DNA of 64,000 bases from Flavobacteriales bacterium (GTDB lineage: Bacteria > Bacteroidota > Bacteroidia > Flavobacteriales_D > Sanyastnellaceae). The stretch is taken from assembly GCA_947462725.1 (NCBI GenBank), contig CANHPZ010000002.1:1-64000 (forward strand), given 5' to 3'. Both the position numbers and the translations under genes were made by a program. The notes beneath the pieces are model-generated. The model was not told where the DNA came from, searched no databases, and saw only the letters and a program-made list of their open reading frames with translations. Positions 41,147-50,849 of the stretch are shown piece after piece. Position 1 is the first letter of the stretch. Each line of letters begins with the position of its first letter.

Positions 41147-41866
41147 ATGCTAGATCAACTGCGCATGGAGGAAGTGCTTTTCCTCGACATTGAAACTGTT
41201 CCACAATACGCGTCGTTTGACCTGCTCGACGATGACTACAAGCAATTGTGGGAGGACAAAAGCCGATACAGTCGTGAGAAGAACGGCACATCATTGTCTG
41301 ATAGCTATGGCGATGCTGGAATCTACGCGGAGTTCGGAAAGGTCATTTGCATTAGCGTTGGCTACTTCGCACAGAGGTTGCAGGAGCGTGTATTTCGTGT
41401 GACTTCATTTTATGGTCATGACGAAGAGAAGTTGTTGGCCGAATTTTCAGAGCTTCTGGAAACACGCACCAATCATCCGTTTCGCATTCTGTGTGCACAC
41501 AACGGAAAGGAGTTTGATTTTCCTTATTTGTGTCGCCGCATGTTGATTAATGGAATTCGCCTCCCGCAAATCTTGGACATTGCCGGAAAGAAACCTTGGG
41601 AAATTGCTCATCTCGATACCATGGAGCTGTGGAAGTTTGGCGACTTCAAGAACTACACATCCATAAAAATCTTATCCAAGGTTTTTGGTATTCCAACCCC
41701 CAAAGACGATATTGACGGAAGCCAAGTCCGCGGCGTTTATTATGAGCAGAATGATTTGGATCGCATAGAAATCTATTGCAAAAAGGACGTAGTAACTGTA
41801 GCGCGTCTAATGCAATGTTATCGAGGTGAAAAACCTGTTACTGACGAACAGATTGTTTACGTTTAG
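41147..41866 (+). CDS. Predicted 3'-5' exonuclease (PolB-like DnaQ fold)
   Basis: VLFLDIETVPQY (DxE), CAHNGKEFDFPYL, YCKKDVVTVARL. Confidence 0.88.
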   Translation: MLDQLRMEEVLFLDIETVPQYASFDLLDDDYKQLWEDKSRYSREKNGTSLSDSYGDAGIYAEFGKVICISVGYFAQRLQERVFRVTSFYGHDEEKLLAEFSELLETRTNHPFRILCAHNGKEFDFPYLCRRMLINGIRLPQILDIAGKKPWEIAHLDTMELWKFGDFKNYTSIKILSKVFGIPTPKDDIDGSQVRGVYYEQNDLDRIEIYCKKDVVTVARLMQCYRGEKPVTDEQIVYV

Positions 41867-42699
41867 AATTGTAGCAGTTGAATACCGAATGAAATGGGAA
41901 AAACCTTTTCACCTTGGTTTTTCTCAAATAGCGGCTGAAGGCTGTAGTTCAAGAACAACGAGGTTTTGTTGAATCCTACGCGGAAGGCCAAATCGAACGT
42001 GAATGGATTTAAGTTGAAATGATCACGACGTCTGGATGTGAAGCGCCCCAATTCATTATCCCATTTTTGTTTTTGAATGGAAGCGGTAACCCACCCTCCT
42101 TGCACACCTGCCGCAAGATGAAAGTGTTTTTTTACATTGGAACTGCTATTGAATTCGAGCATTAGCGGGATCTGAAGTGATGTTACTCGAAGCTTGTTTT
42201 TTTCGTACTGCCGAACCTCAGAACCAACAGGCAATGCATATGCCCCTAGCGAATCATTAACAGCAAGATCAACGTTATTGGAAAGTCCGTAACCACTGTA
42301 AGTCACGGAAAACCCCGTGAGAACACCAACGAAGTCTTGGTATAATCGAATTTTTTGTTCAAGAAGGTTTAATCGCCAAGTAACGGATTTGTTGGGGTTG
42401 GTTGAAAGCCAATCGGTGGCTTCATCACGCGATGCCACTCCGGCCTCATTCACCAAGCGACTGAACCCGAAGTCGACACCCGCGAAATGCGTGAGAAGAA
42501 GCTTTTGTTCGGAATAATCAGTTGTCTCGCTGTCCTCTGTTTGGTCTTCAGATGGGCTATTCTGTTCTTTTGTCGGATTGCTATCGATAACAATGATTGT
42601 TTTGTCACCGATTGTGATGTTCGTAGTGTCTGGCACCACTTGTGATAGGGCGCCAAGAGAGACGCTTAAAATGAAGATTGTAAGTAAACCGATTTTCAT
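41863..42699 (-). CDS. Secreted outer-membrane beta-barrel-like protein
   Basis: Signal peptide MKIGLLTIFILSVSLGALS; amphipathic strands, C-terminal FGIQLLQF. Confidence 0.65.
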   Translation of the reverse strand: MKIGLLTIFILSVSLGALSQVVPDTTNITIGDKTIIVIDSNPTKEQNSPSEDQTEDSETTDYSEQKLLLTHFAGVDFGFSRLVNEAGVASRDEATDWLSTNPNKSVTWRLNLLEQKIRLYQDFVGVLTGFSVTYSGYGLSNNVDLAVNDSLGAYALPVGSEVRQYEKNKLRVTSLQIPLMLEFNSSSNVKKHFHLAAGVQGGWVTASIQKQKWDNELGRFTSRRRDHFNLNPFTFDLAFRVGFNKTSLFLNYSLQPLFEKNQGEKVFPISFGIQLLQF

Positions 42700-42748
42700 T
42701 TGAGTTGTTTTAAAAACTGAAGCGAGTATAGCCCCCAAAGCGGAGCAT

Positions 42749-43162
42749 TTGACGAATCGAGGTATGAAAGAAATAACAAATACCTGTAATATTTTTGGAA
42801 AACTGTCGTCTTATCGGATGACATTGCTCGCGTTACCCGGATTAAGTATGATGCTCAGGTTGTTTTTTTTGATGATGATTATTGGCGTTACATCGGTAGC
42901 CACCGTTGCGGCAATACGCATTGAAACATCTCGCATGATAGAGCAGAAAAAGGATCCAGACCAACCTAATATGGATGGATTGGTTGAGGTGAGTTTCAAA
43001 GTAGATGCGACGGGGAAAATTCAAATTGTACACATCAATTCTACCAGTCCACAGCTTACGGAATATGTGGTGAAGAAGCTATCCAAAATCAAGCTCGACA
43101 ATAATGCGGGAGGCAATAGCAAAGTGATAACGTATCGCTTTGTATTCAAGAAGCAGGCTTAG
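42749..43162 (+). CDS. Small membrane-anchored protein with TonB C-terminal-like domain
   Basis: TM segment; LVEVSFKVDATGKIQIVHINSTSPQLTEYVVKKLSKIKL. Confidence 0.6.
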   Translation: MTNRGMKEITNTCNIFGKLSSYRMTLLALPGLSMMLRLFFLMMIIGVTSVATVAAIRIETSRMIEQKKDPDQPNMDGLVEVSFKVDATGKIQIVHINSTSPQLTEYVVKKLSKIKLDNNAGGNSKVITYRFVFKKQA

Positions 43163-43180
43163 CCTGGGGTCGCGCTGCCT

Positions 43181-43188
43181 TATCTTTG
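43181..43188 (+). promoter_or_regulatory. Bacteroidota -7 box TATCTTTG
   Basis: 11 nt upstream of rlmN ATG (43199). Confidence 0.5.
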
Positions 43189-43198
43189 GCGGATCATC

Positions 43199-44287
43199 AT
43201 GGAAAAGCCTCTCACCGATATCCGAACTATTACGATAGATGAACTCTCATCTTTTTTTGAGTCGCATGGCGAGAAGAAATTTCGTGCGAAGCAAGTGATG
43301 GAGTGGTTGTGGAAGAAGTCGGCAACGCGATACGACGAGATGACCAACTTATCGGCGGGCACGAGAGAATTGCTATCGCAGCATTTTTCACTCAAGGGAA
43401 TAACATTAGTAGATCAGCAAATCAGTGGTGATCGCACCATCAAATGCGCTTTTGAAGTAGATCCGGGGAAGGTTGTCGAAGGCGTGTTAATTCCAACTGC
43501 ATCGCGCATGACTGCTTGCATTTCCTCTCAGGTAGGATGCAGTCTATCGTGTGCGTTTTGTGCCACGGGTCGATTGAAAATGCTGCGCAATTTGACAGCA
43601 GGAGAAATTTATGATCAGGTGGTTTATTTGAAGCGCCAAGCAGACGAGCGCTACAACTTACCGCTTTCCAATATTGTATATATGGGCATGGGCGAGCCAT
43701 TGCTCAACTACAAGCAGGTACTGGCTTCGATTGAGAAAATCACTTCACCCGACGGCTTGGGCATGTCGCCACAGCGCATCACGGTGAGCACAGCTGGGGT
43801 GGCCAAGATGATTATGAAGCTTGGCGATGATGGTGTGAAATTCAACCTGGCTTTATCGCTGCACGCGGCAAGTGATGAGAAACGAAACAAGATTATGGAT
43901 ATCAATGAAAGCAACAACCTCGAAGCGTTGTCGGATGCATTGAAATATTTCCATGAAAAAACGGGCACACGTGTCACGTTTGAATACATCATTTTTAGAG
44001 ATTTCAACGACTCCATAAAGGATGCGCAGGAGCTGGCGAATTACTGCAAGCATCTTCCTGTAAAGATCAATATCATTGAATACAATCCGATTGATGATGG
44101 CGAGTACCAGCAGGCTAGTCCGGAGCGCGTTGATGCGTTTGCCAAGTTTCTGGAATCGCGCAATTTGATTGTAAACGTGCGTCGTTCACGAGGCAAGGAC
44201 ATCGATGCGGCTTGCGGGCAGCTAGCTAACAAAAACGCCGCATTGCTCAAAGATGAAGTTGTGCGAAAAGCGAAGCATACGTCTTAA
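43199..44287 (+). CDS. rlmN: 23S rRNA (adenine2503-C2)-methyltransferase
   Basis: Radical SAM CAFCATGRLKMLRNLTAGEI; SSQVGCSLSC; VRRSRGKDIDAACGQL. Confidence 0.95.
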   Translation: MEKPLTDIRTITIDELSSFFESHGEKKFRAKQVMEWLWKKSATRYDEMTNLSAGTRELLSQHFSLKGITLVDQQISGDRTIKCAFEVDPGKVVEGVLIPTASRMTACISSQVGCSLSCAFCATGRLKMLRNLTAGEIYDQVVYLKRQADERYNLPLSNIVYMGMGEPLLNYKQVLASIEKITSPDGLGMSPQRITVSTAGVAKMIMKLGDDGVKFNLALSLHAASDEKRNKIMDINESNNLEALSDALKYFHEKTGTRVTFEYIIFRDFNDSIKDAQELANYCKHLPVKINIIEYNPIDDGEYQQASPERVDAFAKFLESRNLIVNVRRSRGKDIDAACGQLANKNAALLKDEVVRKAKHTS

Positions 44288-44311
44288 CTTGGCTGCATTA
44301 ATCGCAGTCCT

Positions 44312-45562
44312 ATGACCAAATCGAATAAGCTTACTATCTGGATTTTTGTTGCATTGTTTACCGGTGTTTTGACCGGTGTTTTGCTCAATAGAAGTTACCC
44401 CGCGATGGCAGACGGAGCTTCCAACCCGGGTTTGATTGCTATACTCGAGAACATCACAATTCTGACGGACGTTTTCTTGCGGCTTATCAAGATGATTATT
44501 GCGCCGTTGGTGTTTTCTACCCTGGTTGTAGGCGTGGCTAAGCTTGGTGATATAAAGGCTGTTGGCCGAATTGGAGGCAAGACTATGCTTTGGTTTGTTT
44601 CTGCTTCGTTTGTTTCGTTGTTGCTGGGTTGTATGTTGGTGAATTTATTTCAACCGGGCACCATGATGCATCTGGAACTGCCGCCGGTAGATGCATCAAC
44701 AGGAATTGACAAAGCCGCCATGACATTTAAAGGAGTCATTACCCACATTTTCCCCAAGAGTGTTATTGAGGCTATGGCTGCTAATGAAATTCTTCAAATC
44801 GTTGTATTCTCTTTGTTTTTTGGCGTAGCCACAGCATCCCTTGGAGAGAAAGGAGAGATTGTAATCAAAGCCCTCGATGCCGTGGGGCATGTGATGCTAA
44901 AGATTACCGGATATGTGATGAACTTCGCCCCATTCGCGGTGTTCGCTGCAATGACGGCGGTAGTCGCTAAGAAGGGATTGGGTGTGTTGGTGACCTATGG
45001 TGTTTTCATTAGCGAGTTTTATTTCGGGCTTATGCTGTTGTGGTTGGTGTTGCTGTTTGCGGCCTATTTGCTAGTTGGAAAGCGAGTGGGTAATTTGGTG
45101 AGCCGCATCAAAGAGCCGCTATTACTCGCGTTTTCGACCGCCAGCAGTGAGGCGGCATTTCCCAAGACGCTAGAAGAGCTTGAACGATTTGGATGCCGCA
45201 ACCGCATTGTGAGTTTTGTGCTTCCTCTAGGTTATTCGTTCAACCTCGATGGTTCCATGATGTATATGACATTTGCGAGTTTGTTCATTGCGCAGAGCTA
45301 TGGTATTCACATGAGCTTTGATCAACAACTGACCATGCTGCTTGTGTTGATGATTACTAGTAAGGGCATAGCCGGTGTGCCACGTGCTTCGCTAGTAGTT
45401 ATTGCCGGCACACTCTCATCTTTTCACATTCCGGAAGCGGGATTGCTGCTTTTGCTTGGCATCGATCACCTGCTCGACATGGGGCGCAGCGCCACCAATG
45501 TGGTGGGCAACGCTGTAGCCACCGTTGCTGTGAGTAAATGGGAAAAGAGTCTTGACCACTAA
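44312..45562 (+). CDS. Dicarboxylate/amino acid:cation symporter (DAACS family)
   Basis: AFSTASSEAAFPKTLEELE; PLGYSFNLDGSMMYMTFASLFIAQ; LLGIDHLLDMGRSATNVVGNAVA. Confidence 0.93.
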   Translation: MTKSNKLTIWIFVALFTGVLTGVLLNRSYPAMADGASNPGLIAILENITILTDVFLRLIKMIIAPLVFSTLVVGVAKLGDIKAVGRIGGKTMLWFVSASFVSLLLGCMLVNLFQPGTMMHLELPPVDASTGIDKAAMTFKGVITHIFPKSVIEAMAANEILQIVVFSLFFGVATASLGEKGEIVIKALDAVGHVMLKITGYVMNFAPFAVFAAMTAVVAKKGLGVLVTYGVFISEFYFGLMLLWLVLLFAAYLLVGKRVGNLVSRIKEPLLLAFSTASSEAAFPKTLEELERFGCRNRIVSFVLPLGYSFNLDGSMMYMTFASLFIAQSYGIHMSFDQQLTMLLVLMITSKGIAGVPRASLVVIAGTLSSFHIPEAGLLLLLGIDHLLDMGRSATNVVGNAVATVAVSKWEKSLDH

Positions 45563-45586
45563 AGGCAGAGCGCGTAGTTCACTGAT

Positions 45587-45594
45587 TATCTTTG
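45587..45594 (+). promoter_or_regulatory. Bacteroidota -7 box TATCTTTG
   Basis: 19 nt upstream of purQ ATG (45613). Confidence 0.5.
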
Positions 45595-45612
45595 CCGCAA
45601 AATTTACCCACC

Positions 45613-46305
45613 ATGAAATTTGGCGTTGTAGTATTTCCGGGCAGCAATTGTGATGAAGATTTGGTGTACACCCTTCGCGATATTCTGCATCAGGATGTGG
45701 TGAAGTTGTGGCACAAAGACACCGATTTACAAGGAGTCGATTTTGTATTTATTCCGGGCGGATTTTCATACGGCGATTATTTGCGCAGTGGCGCTATTGC
45801 TCGTTTTTCACCTATTATGGACGCCGTAGTTGCACACGCCAATAAGGGTGGATATGTGATGGGGATTTGTAATGGTTTTCAGATTCTTTGTGAAGCGAAA
45901 TTGTTGCCAGGAGCGCTGTTGCATAATGAGAGCCGCAAGTTCATTTGTAAAAATGTCTATCTCAAGCCGGTTTCAAAAACTGCTTTGCCAACCAAGGGTT
46001 TAGATTTCTCCAAGGCGTATAAAGTTCCCATTGCACATGGTGAGGGCCGTTTTTTCGCGACAGATGAGCAATTGAAGGAAATCATTCAAAATGATCAGAT
46101 TTTATTTCGCTATTGCAATACGGATGGAGAAACAACTGAAGAGTCTAACCCCAACGGCGCAATGCTCAATATCGCCGGAATATGCAATAAGGAGCGCAAT
46201 GTTTTTGGAATGATGCCTCATCCGGAGCGCGCTGCAGATTTCGAATTGGAAAACACCGACGGTCGCGAAATATTCGAGAGCATTCTTTCGTTGGTTGGCG
46301 CATAA
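45613..46305 (+). CDS. purQ: Phosphoribosylformylglycinamidine synthase subunit PurQ
   Basis: MKFGVVVFPGSNCDED; GICNGFQILCEAKLLPGALLHN; MMPHPERA. Confidence 0.94.
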   Translation: MKFGVVVFPGSNCDEDLVYTLRDILHQDVVKLWHKDTDLQGVDFVFIPGGFSYGDYLRSGAIARFSPIMDAVVAHANKGGYVMGICNGFQILCEAKLLPGALLHNESRKFICKNVYLKPVSKTALPTKGLDFSKAYKVPIAHGEGRFFATDEQLKEIIQNDQILFRYCNTDGETTEESNPNGAMLNIAGICNKERNVFGMMPHPERAADFELENTDGREIFESILSLVGA

Positions 46306-46416
46306 ACGCTTAAAATTCGCCTTCGGCTCTTGGGCGCGAGCGTAATTTGAGCGAACTTTACACCTCACGTTTTGTTTAATACTTGCTGTTGTCAATTACA
46401 CTGCAGCCCACTGTTT

Positions 46417-48357
46417 ATGAGCAACCAATACACCCCCGGACCATTATTGGCCAATATCAATTCTCCTGAAGAATTGCGCAGCCAACTGAAGGTCGATCAA
46501 CTACCCCAGTTGTCGAAGGAGCTTCGTCAATATATCGTAGATATCGTAAGCGAGAAGGGCGGCCATTTTGGCGCCAGTTTGGGTGTGGTTGAGATGACGG
46601 TTGCGTTGCACTACGTATACAACACGCCATATGATCAATTGATTTGGGACGTAGGGCATCAGGCGTATGGTCACAAGATTTTGACCGGTCGTCGGGATGT
46701 GTTTCACACCAACAGGAAATATAAGGGCATCAGCGGATTTCCCAAGCGCAGCGAAAGCGAATATGACACGTTTGGCGTGGGTCACTCATCCACATCAATA
46801 AGCGCCGCGGTAGGAATGGCTGTTGCTTCTAAAGTGAAAAAGGAGCAAGACCGCAAAGTGATTGCTGTAATTGGTGATGGCGCCATGACGGCTGGACTTG
46901 CATTCGAAGGGCTGAATCACGGCGGAACATCGGATGCTGATATTTTGGTTATACTGAATGACAACTGCATGAGCATTGACCCCAATGTTGGGGCGTTGAA
47001 GGAATATTTAACCGACATCACAACATCGCACACCTACAACAAGGTAAAGGATGAGGTGTGGAATATGTTGGGTAAGCTTTCGACTTTTGGAACGAGTGCG
47101 CAGGCTATTGTGCACAAGGTTTCCGAATCACTGAAGTCTTCTTTGGTAAAGGAAAGCAACTTGTTTGAATCGTTGAAATGGCGCTATTTCGGTCCTATCG
47201 ACGGACACGATGTGGAGCATTTAGCAGCAGTACTTGAAGATTTGAAAGACATTCCCGGCCCTAAGATTTTGCATTGCGTAACCATGAAGGGCAAAGGATA
47301 TGAGCCCGCGGAGAAGGGCAGCCCAACCAAGTGGCACGCGCCGGGTTTGTTTAATAAGGAAACAGGAGAGATTGTGAAGGTGGTTCCAAAATCACCACAA
47401 CCACCGCTATATCAAGACGTTTTTGGACACACCATCATTGAGCTTGCTGAGAAGAATGAGAAGATTGTAGGTGTAACACCTGCGATGCCTTCAGGTTGTT
47501 CGTTGAAGTTTATGATGGAAGCTATGCCTGATCGCGCATTCGATGTGGGTATTGCAGAGCAGCACGCTGTTACATTCAGTGCCGGTATGGCTACACAGGG
47601 ATTAATTCCATTTTGTAACATATACAGTTCGTTTATGCAGCGCGCGTATGACCAGGTGGTGCACGATGTGGCTTTGCAAAAACTGCAAGTCGTGTTTTGT
47701 TTGGATCGCGGAGGTGTAGTGGGGGCCGATGGTCCAACTCACCATGGCGCCTATGATTTGGCTTACATGCGTTCAATCCCCAACATGATAGTCGCATCAC
47801 CAATGGATGAAAGTGAGTTGCGCAATTTGATGTATACGGCGCAATATGAAAATTATGGCCCATTTTCGATACGTTATCCACGTGGCAATGGAGTGATGAC
47901 AGAGTGGAAGACTCCTTTCCAGCTGATCAAGCCGGGCACAGGACGTAAAGTTCGCAGTGGCGCTGATATTGCCATTCTAAGCATAGGTCCAATGGGCAAT
48001 TATGCGCTGAAGGCTTGTGAAGAGCTGGAGACCCGCGGCATCAGTGCTGCGTTGTATGATATGCGCTTTGTGAAACCTATCGATGAGTTGTTGTTGCACG
48101 AGGTGTTTGGCAAGTTCAAGCATGTAGTAACAGTAGAGGACGGATGTCTGCAGGGCGGAATGGGCAGCGCTGTGCTCGAGTTTATGGTGGATAACGGATA
48201 TACTGCGCAAGTGAAGCGCCTTGGAATACCTGATCGCTTGGTAGAGCACGGCACACAAGATGAGCTCTATGCGGAGTGTCATTATGATGCGGCCGCTATG
48301 ATATCCACCTGCGAGGAGATGATAAAAGAGTCTGTTAGCGCTAAGCGCACAGCCTAA
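46417..48357 (+). CDS. dxs: 1-deoxy-D-xylulose-5-phosphate synthase
   Basis: GHQAYGHKILTGRRD; GDGAMTAGLAFEGLNH; DRGGVVGADGPTHHGAYDLAYMRSIPNM. Confidence 0.95.
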   Translation: MSNQYTPGPLLANINSPEELRSQLKVDQLPQLSKELRQYIVDIVSEKGGHFGASLGVVEMTVALHYVYNTPYDQLIWDVGHQAYGHKILTGRRDVFHTNRKYKGISGFPKRSESEYDTFGVGHSSTSISAAVGMAVASKVKKEQDRKVIAVIGDGAMTAGLAFEGLNHGGTSDADILVILNDNCMSIDPNVGALKEYLTDITTSHTYNKVKDEVWNMLGKLSTFGTSAQAIVHKVSESLKSSLVKESNLFESLKWRYFGPIDGHDVEHLAAVLEDLKDIPGPKILHCVTMKGKGYEPAEKGSPTKWHAPGLFNKETGEIVKVVPKSPQPPLYQDVFGHTIIELAEKNEKIVGVTPAMPSGCSLKFMMEAMPDRAFDVGIAEQHAVTFSAGMATQGLIPFCNIYSSFMQRAYDQVVHDVALQKLQVVFCLDRGGVVGADGPTHHGAYDLAYMRSIPNMIVASPMDESELRNLMYTAQYENYGPFSIRYPRGNGVMTEWKTPFQLIKPGTGRKVRSGADIAILSIGPMGNYALKACEELETRGISAALYDMRFVKPIDELLLHEVFGKFKHVVTVEDGCLQGGMGSAVLEFMVDNGYTAQVKRLGIPDRLVEHGTQDELYAECHYDAAAMISTCEEMIKESVSAKRTA

Positions 48358-48365
48358 TTGAATCC

Positions 48366-48869
48366 ATGGAAGAAATCGTCAATAAAGTAGCAGCGAGTGG
48401 ATTGGTCACGATCGACCTGGAAGAGATTTATCCCACAGGAGAGCGTGTTACAATTGATTTTGCATCACAACTTTGGCAAGGACTAGCGTTGCGGGAAAAG
48501 GATTTCAGAGATTGGATTGCTTCACACGATTGGAGTGTTTATCATGGTAAGCATGTAGCCTTTTATTGCAGCGCTGACGCTATCATTCAACCTTGGGCCT
48601 ACATGCTTATAGCTTCGAAATTGACTGGTGTTGCTAGGACGATGGTTCAAGGTGATGCGCGTGATTTGGAGCACTATCTTTTTCGCTCCTTGATAGATGG
48701 CTTAGACATTGAGCGGTTCAACGACAAGCGCTGTGTGATTAAAGGTTGCAGCAACAAACCTGTTCCCGCATCTGCGTATGCGTATTTGGTTGGGCGGTTG
48801 CAGCCGGTCGCTAAAAGCATCATGTTTGGTGAGCCTTGCAGCACGGTTCCTGTTTTCAAAAAAGCTTAG
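48366..48869 (+). CDS. DUF2480 family protein
   Basis: MEEIVNKVAASGLVTIDLEEIYP...WQGLALREKDFRDWIASHDW. Confidence 0.8.
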   Translation: MEEIVNKVAASGLVTIDLEEIYPTGERVTIDFASQLWQGLALREKDFRDWIASHDWSVYHGKHVAFYCSADAIIQPWAYMLIASKLTGVARTMVQGDARDLEHYLFRSLIDGLDIERFNDKRCVIKGCSNKPVPASAYAYLVGRLQPVAKSIMFGEPCSTVPVFKKA

Positions 48870-50755
48870 TAAGCCCTTTCGTTTCTTCCCTCCATGTAGT
48901 TGACGAACGCGCGGTTAACAACTCCGTTACCACCTGCCGTAGGATAGTTTCCACTGAAGTACCAATCACCCAAATGGAGTGGACACGCATTGTGCAATCC
49001 ATCCAACGTTTGGAAAATCACATCGACTTTAGCTCCGATATTTTGCGGCGTTACTAACTCCGCAATTTTATTCGAGATCTCTTCGGGCGTGAATGCGTCG
49101 TATAACGCTTTTACATGGTTGGTCGACTTGTCGCCCGCGCTACACTTTTCTAATACAGTTTTCGTAATCGAATCATAAGAACCTCTTTCCTTGTGCAGTG
49201 CAATGGCGGCCTGAAACGCAATGAAATCGCCTAGTTTGGCCATGTCAATGCCATAACAATCGGGGTAGCGAATTTGAGGGGCTGAAGAAACAATGATGAT
49301 ACGCTTAGGACCAAGTCGGTCGAGCATTTTGATGATGGACCGTTTTAATGTAGTGCCGCGCACAATCGAGTCATCAATAACTACAAGCGTATCCACGCCA
49401 CGTTTTACTGCGCCATGTGTGGTGTCGTAGACGTGCGCTACCATTTCATCACGCGCGCTATCTTGGGTGATGAACGTGCGCATTTTCACATCCTTAATGG
49501 CGATTTTTTCTAGTCGTGCACGTTTGCGAATGATTTGATTGATTGCCTCCATCGATGGGTTATTGCCCAGCGCTTGGATATCTGCCACCTTAACATCGTT
49601 GAGGTGGTCTTCGAGCGCCTTCATCATGCCGTAGAAGGCAATTTCAGCGGTGTTTGGTATGAAGGAGAATACCGTGTTTTCCAAGTCGTAGTCTACAGCC
49701 TTTAGAATGTGAGGCACAACATTTCTTCCAAGTTGCTGGCGCTCGGCATAAATTGATTCATCATTTCCGCGCGAGAAATAGATGCGTTCGAAAGAGCAAG
49801 CGAGTTTTTCTTTTGGTTCTATGATTTTCTTGACAGAAGTAGTCGAATCTTTTTTGATGATGAATGCGTGTCCGGGTTCAAGCTCGTGAATTTCACTCAA
49901 TGGTGCGTTGAATGCTGCTTGAATAGGTGGCCGTTCGGAAGCTACAACAGCGATTTCATCATTTTCATACCAGTATGCAGGGCGAATTCCTGAGGGGTCG
50001 CGCAATACGAAAGCATCGCCATGTCCAAGCAAGCCTGCGATGGCAAAACCACCATCGAAGTCTCTGGTAGCACGACTGAGCATGCGCTGTAAATCGAGGT
50101 GAGTTGAAATGAGTTCGGTGATTTTTTTATTGTCGTGACCTTCTTGCTTGAATTGATCGAAAAGAAGTTGGTTTTCTTCATCCAAGAAGTGACCAATTTT
50201 TTCCATCACCGTTACGGTGTCTGCTTTTTGTTTTGGGTGCTGGCCAAGATCGATGAGCAGTTGAAAAAGCTCATCCACGTTGGTGAGATTGAAGTTTCCA
50301 GCAACCACAAGATTCCTTGTCATCCAATTGTTTTCGCGCAAAAATGGATGACAATTTTCGATGCTGTTGCCACCGTATGTTCCGTAGCGGAGGTGGCCTA
50401 AAAACAATTCACCGGTGAAGGCGTAGTTGTCTTTGAGGTATTGTGTATCGGAGAGTTTATCGGGGCGTGTGCGTTCTAGTTCTTCGAAACGCGACATCAC
50501 CTGAGAAAACAAATCACGAATAGCTTGAGAATCGTTGCTGCGCAATCGGCTGATGTAGCGCTTACCCGGAGGCATGTCGATTTTGATGTTGGCGATGCCG
50601 GCGCCGTCTTGACCTCTGTTGTGTTGCTTCTCCATGAGGAGATACATTTTGTTGAGGCCGTAAAATGCTGTTCCGTATTTCTCGGTATAGTATTGAAGAG
50701 GTTTCTTCAAACGGAGGAGTGCGATACCGCACTCGTGCTTCAATTCATCGCTCAT
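48866..50755 (-). CDS. Amidophosphoribosyltransferase-like (PurF-type class II glutamine amidotransferase + PRTase)
   Basis: HECGIALLRL; GHLRYGTYGGNSIENCHPF; VVIDDSIVRGTTLKRSI. Confidence 0.88.
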   Translation of the reverse strand: MSDELKHECGIALLRLKKPLQYYTEKYGTAFYGLNKMYLLMEKQHNRGQDGAGIANIKIDMPPGKRYISRLRSNDSQAIRDLFSQVMSRFEELERTRPDKLSDTQYLKDNYAFTGELFLGHLRYGTYGGNSIENCHPFLRENNWMTRNLVVAGNFNLTNVDELFQLLIDLGQHPKQKADTVTVMEKIGHFLDEENQLLFDQFKQEGHDNKKITELISTHLDLQRMLSRATRDFDGGFAIAGLLGHGDAFVLRDPSGIRPAYWYENDEIAVVASERPPIQAAFNAPLSEIHELEPGHAFIIKKDSTTSVKKIIEPKEKLACSFERIYFSRGNDESIYAERQQLGRNVVPHILKAVDYDLENTVFSFIPNTAEIAFYGMMKALEDHLNDVKVADIQALGNNPSMEAINQIIRKRARLEKIAIKDVKMRTFITQDSARDEMVAHVYDTTHGAVKRGVDTLVVIDDSIVRGTTLKRSIIKMLDRLGPKRIIIVSSAPQIRYPDCYGIDMAKLGDFIAFQAAIALHKERGSYDSITKTVLEKCSAGDKSTNHVKALYDAFTPEEISNKIAELVTPQNIGAKVDVIFQTLDGLHNACPLHLGDWYFSGNYPTAGGNGVVNRAFVNYMEGRNERAY

Positions 50756-50802
50756 GATGCGCGTAAAGACTGAAATGAGAGTCAATCCCTATAAAGAGCA
50801 CG

Positions 50803-50810
50803 CAAAAGTA
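50803..50810 (-). promoter_or_regulatory. Bacteroidota -7 box TACTTTTG
   Basis: + strand CAAAAGTA upstream of PurF-like CDS. Confidence 0.4.
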
Positions 50811-50849
50811 CGCCTCACTTGTGGAGTTTAGAATGCGCAGATGTAAAAC

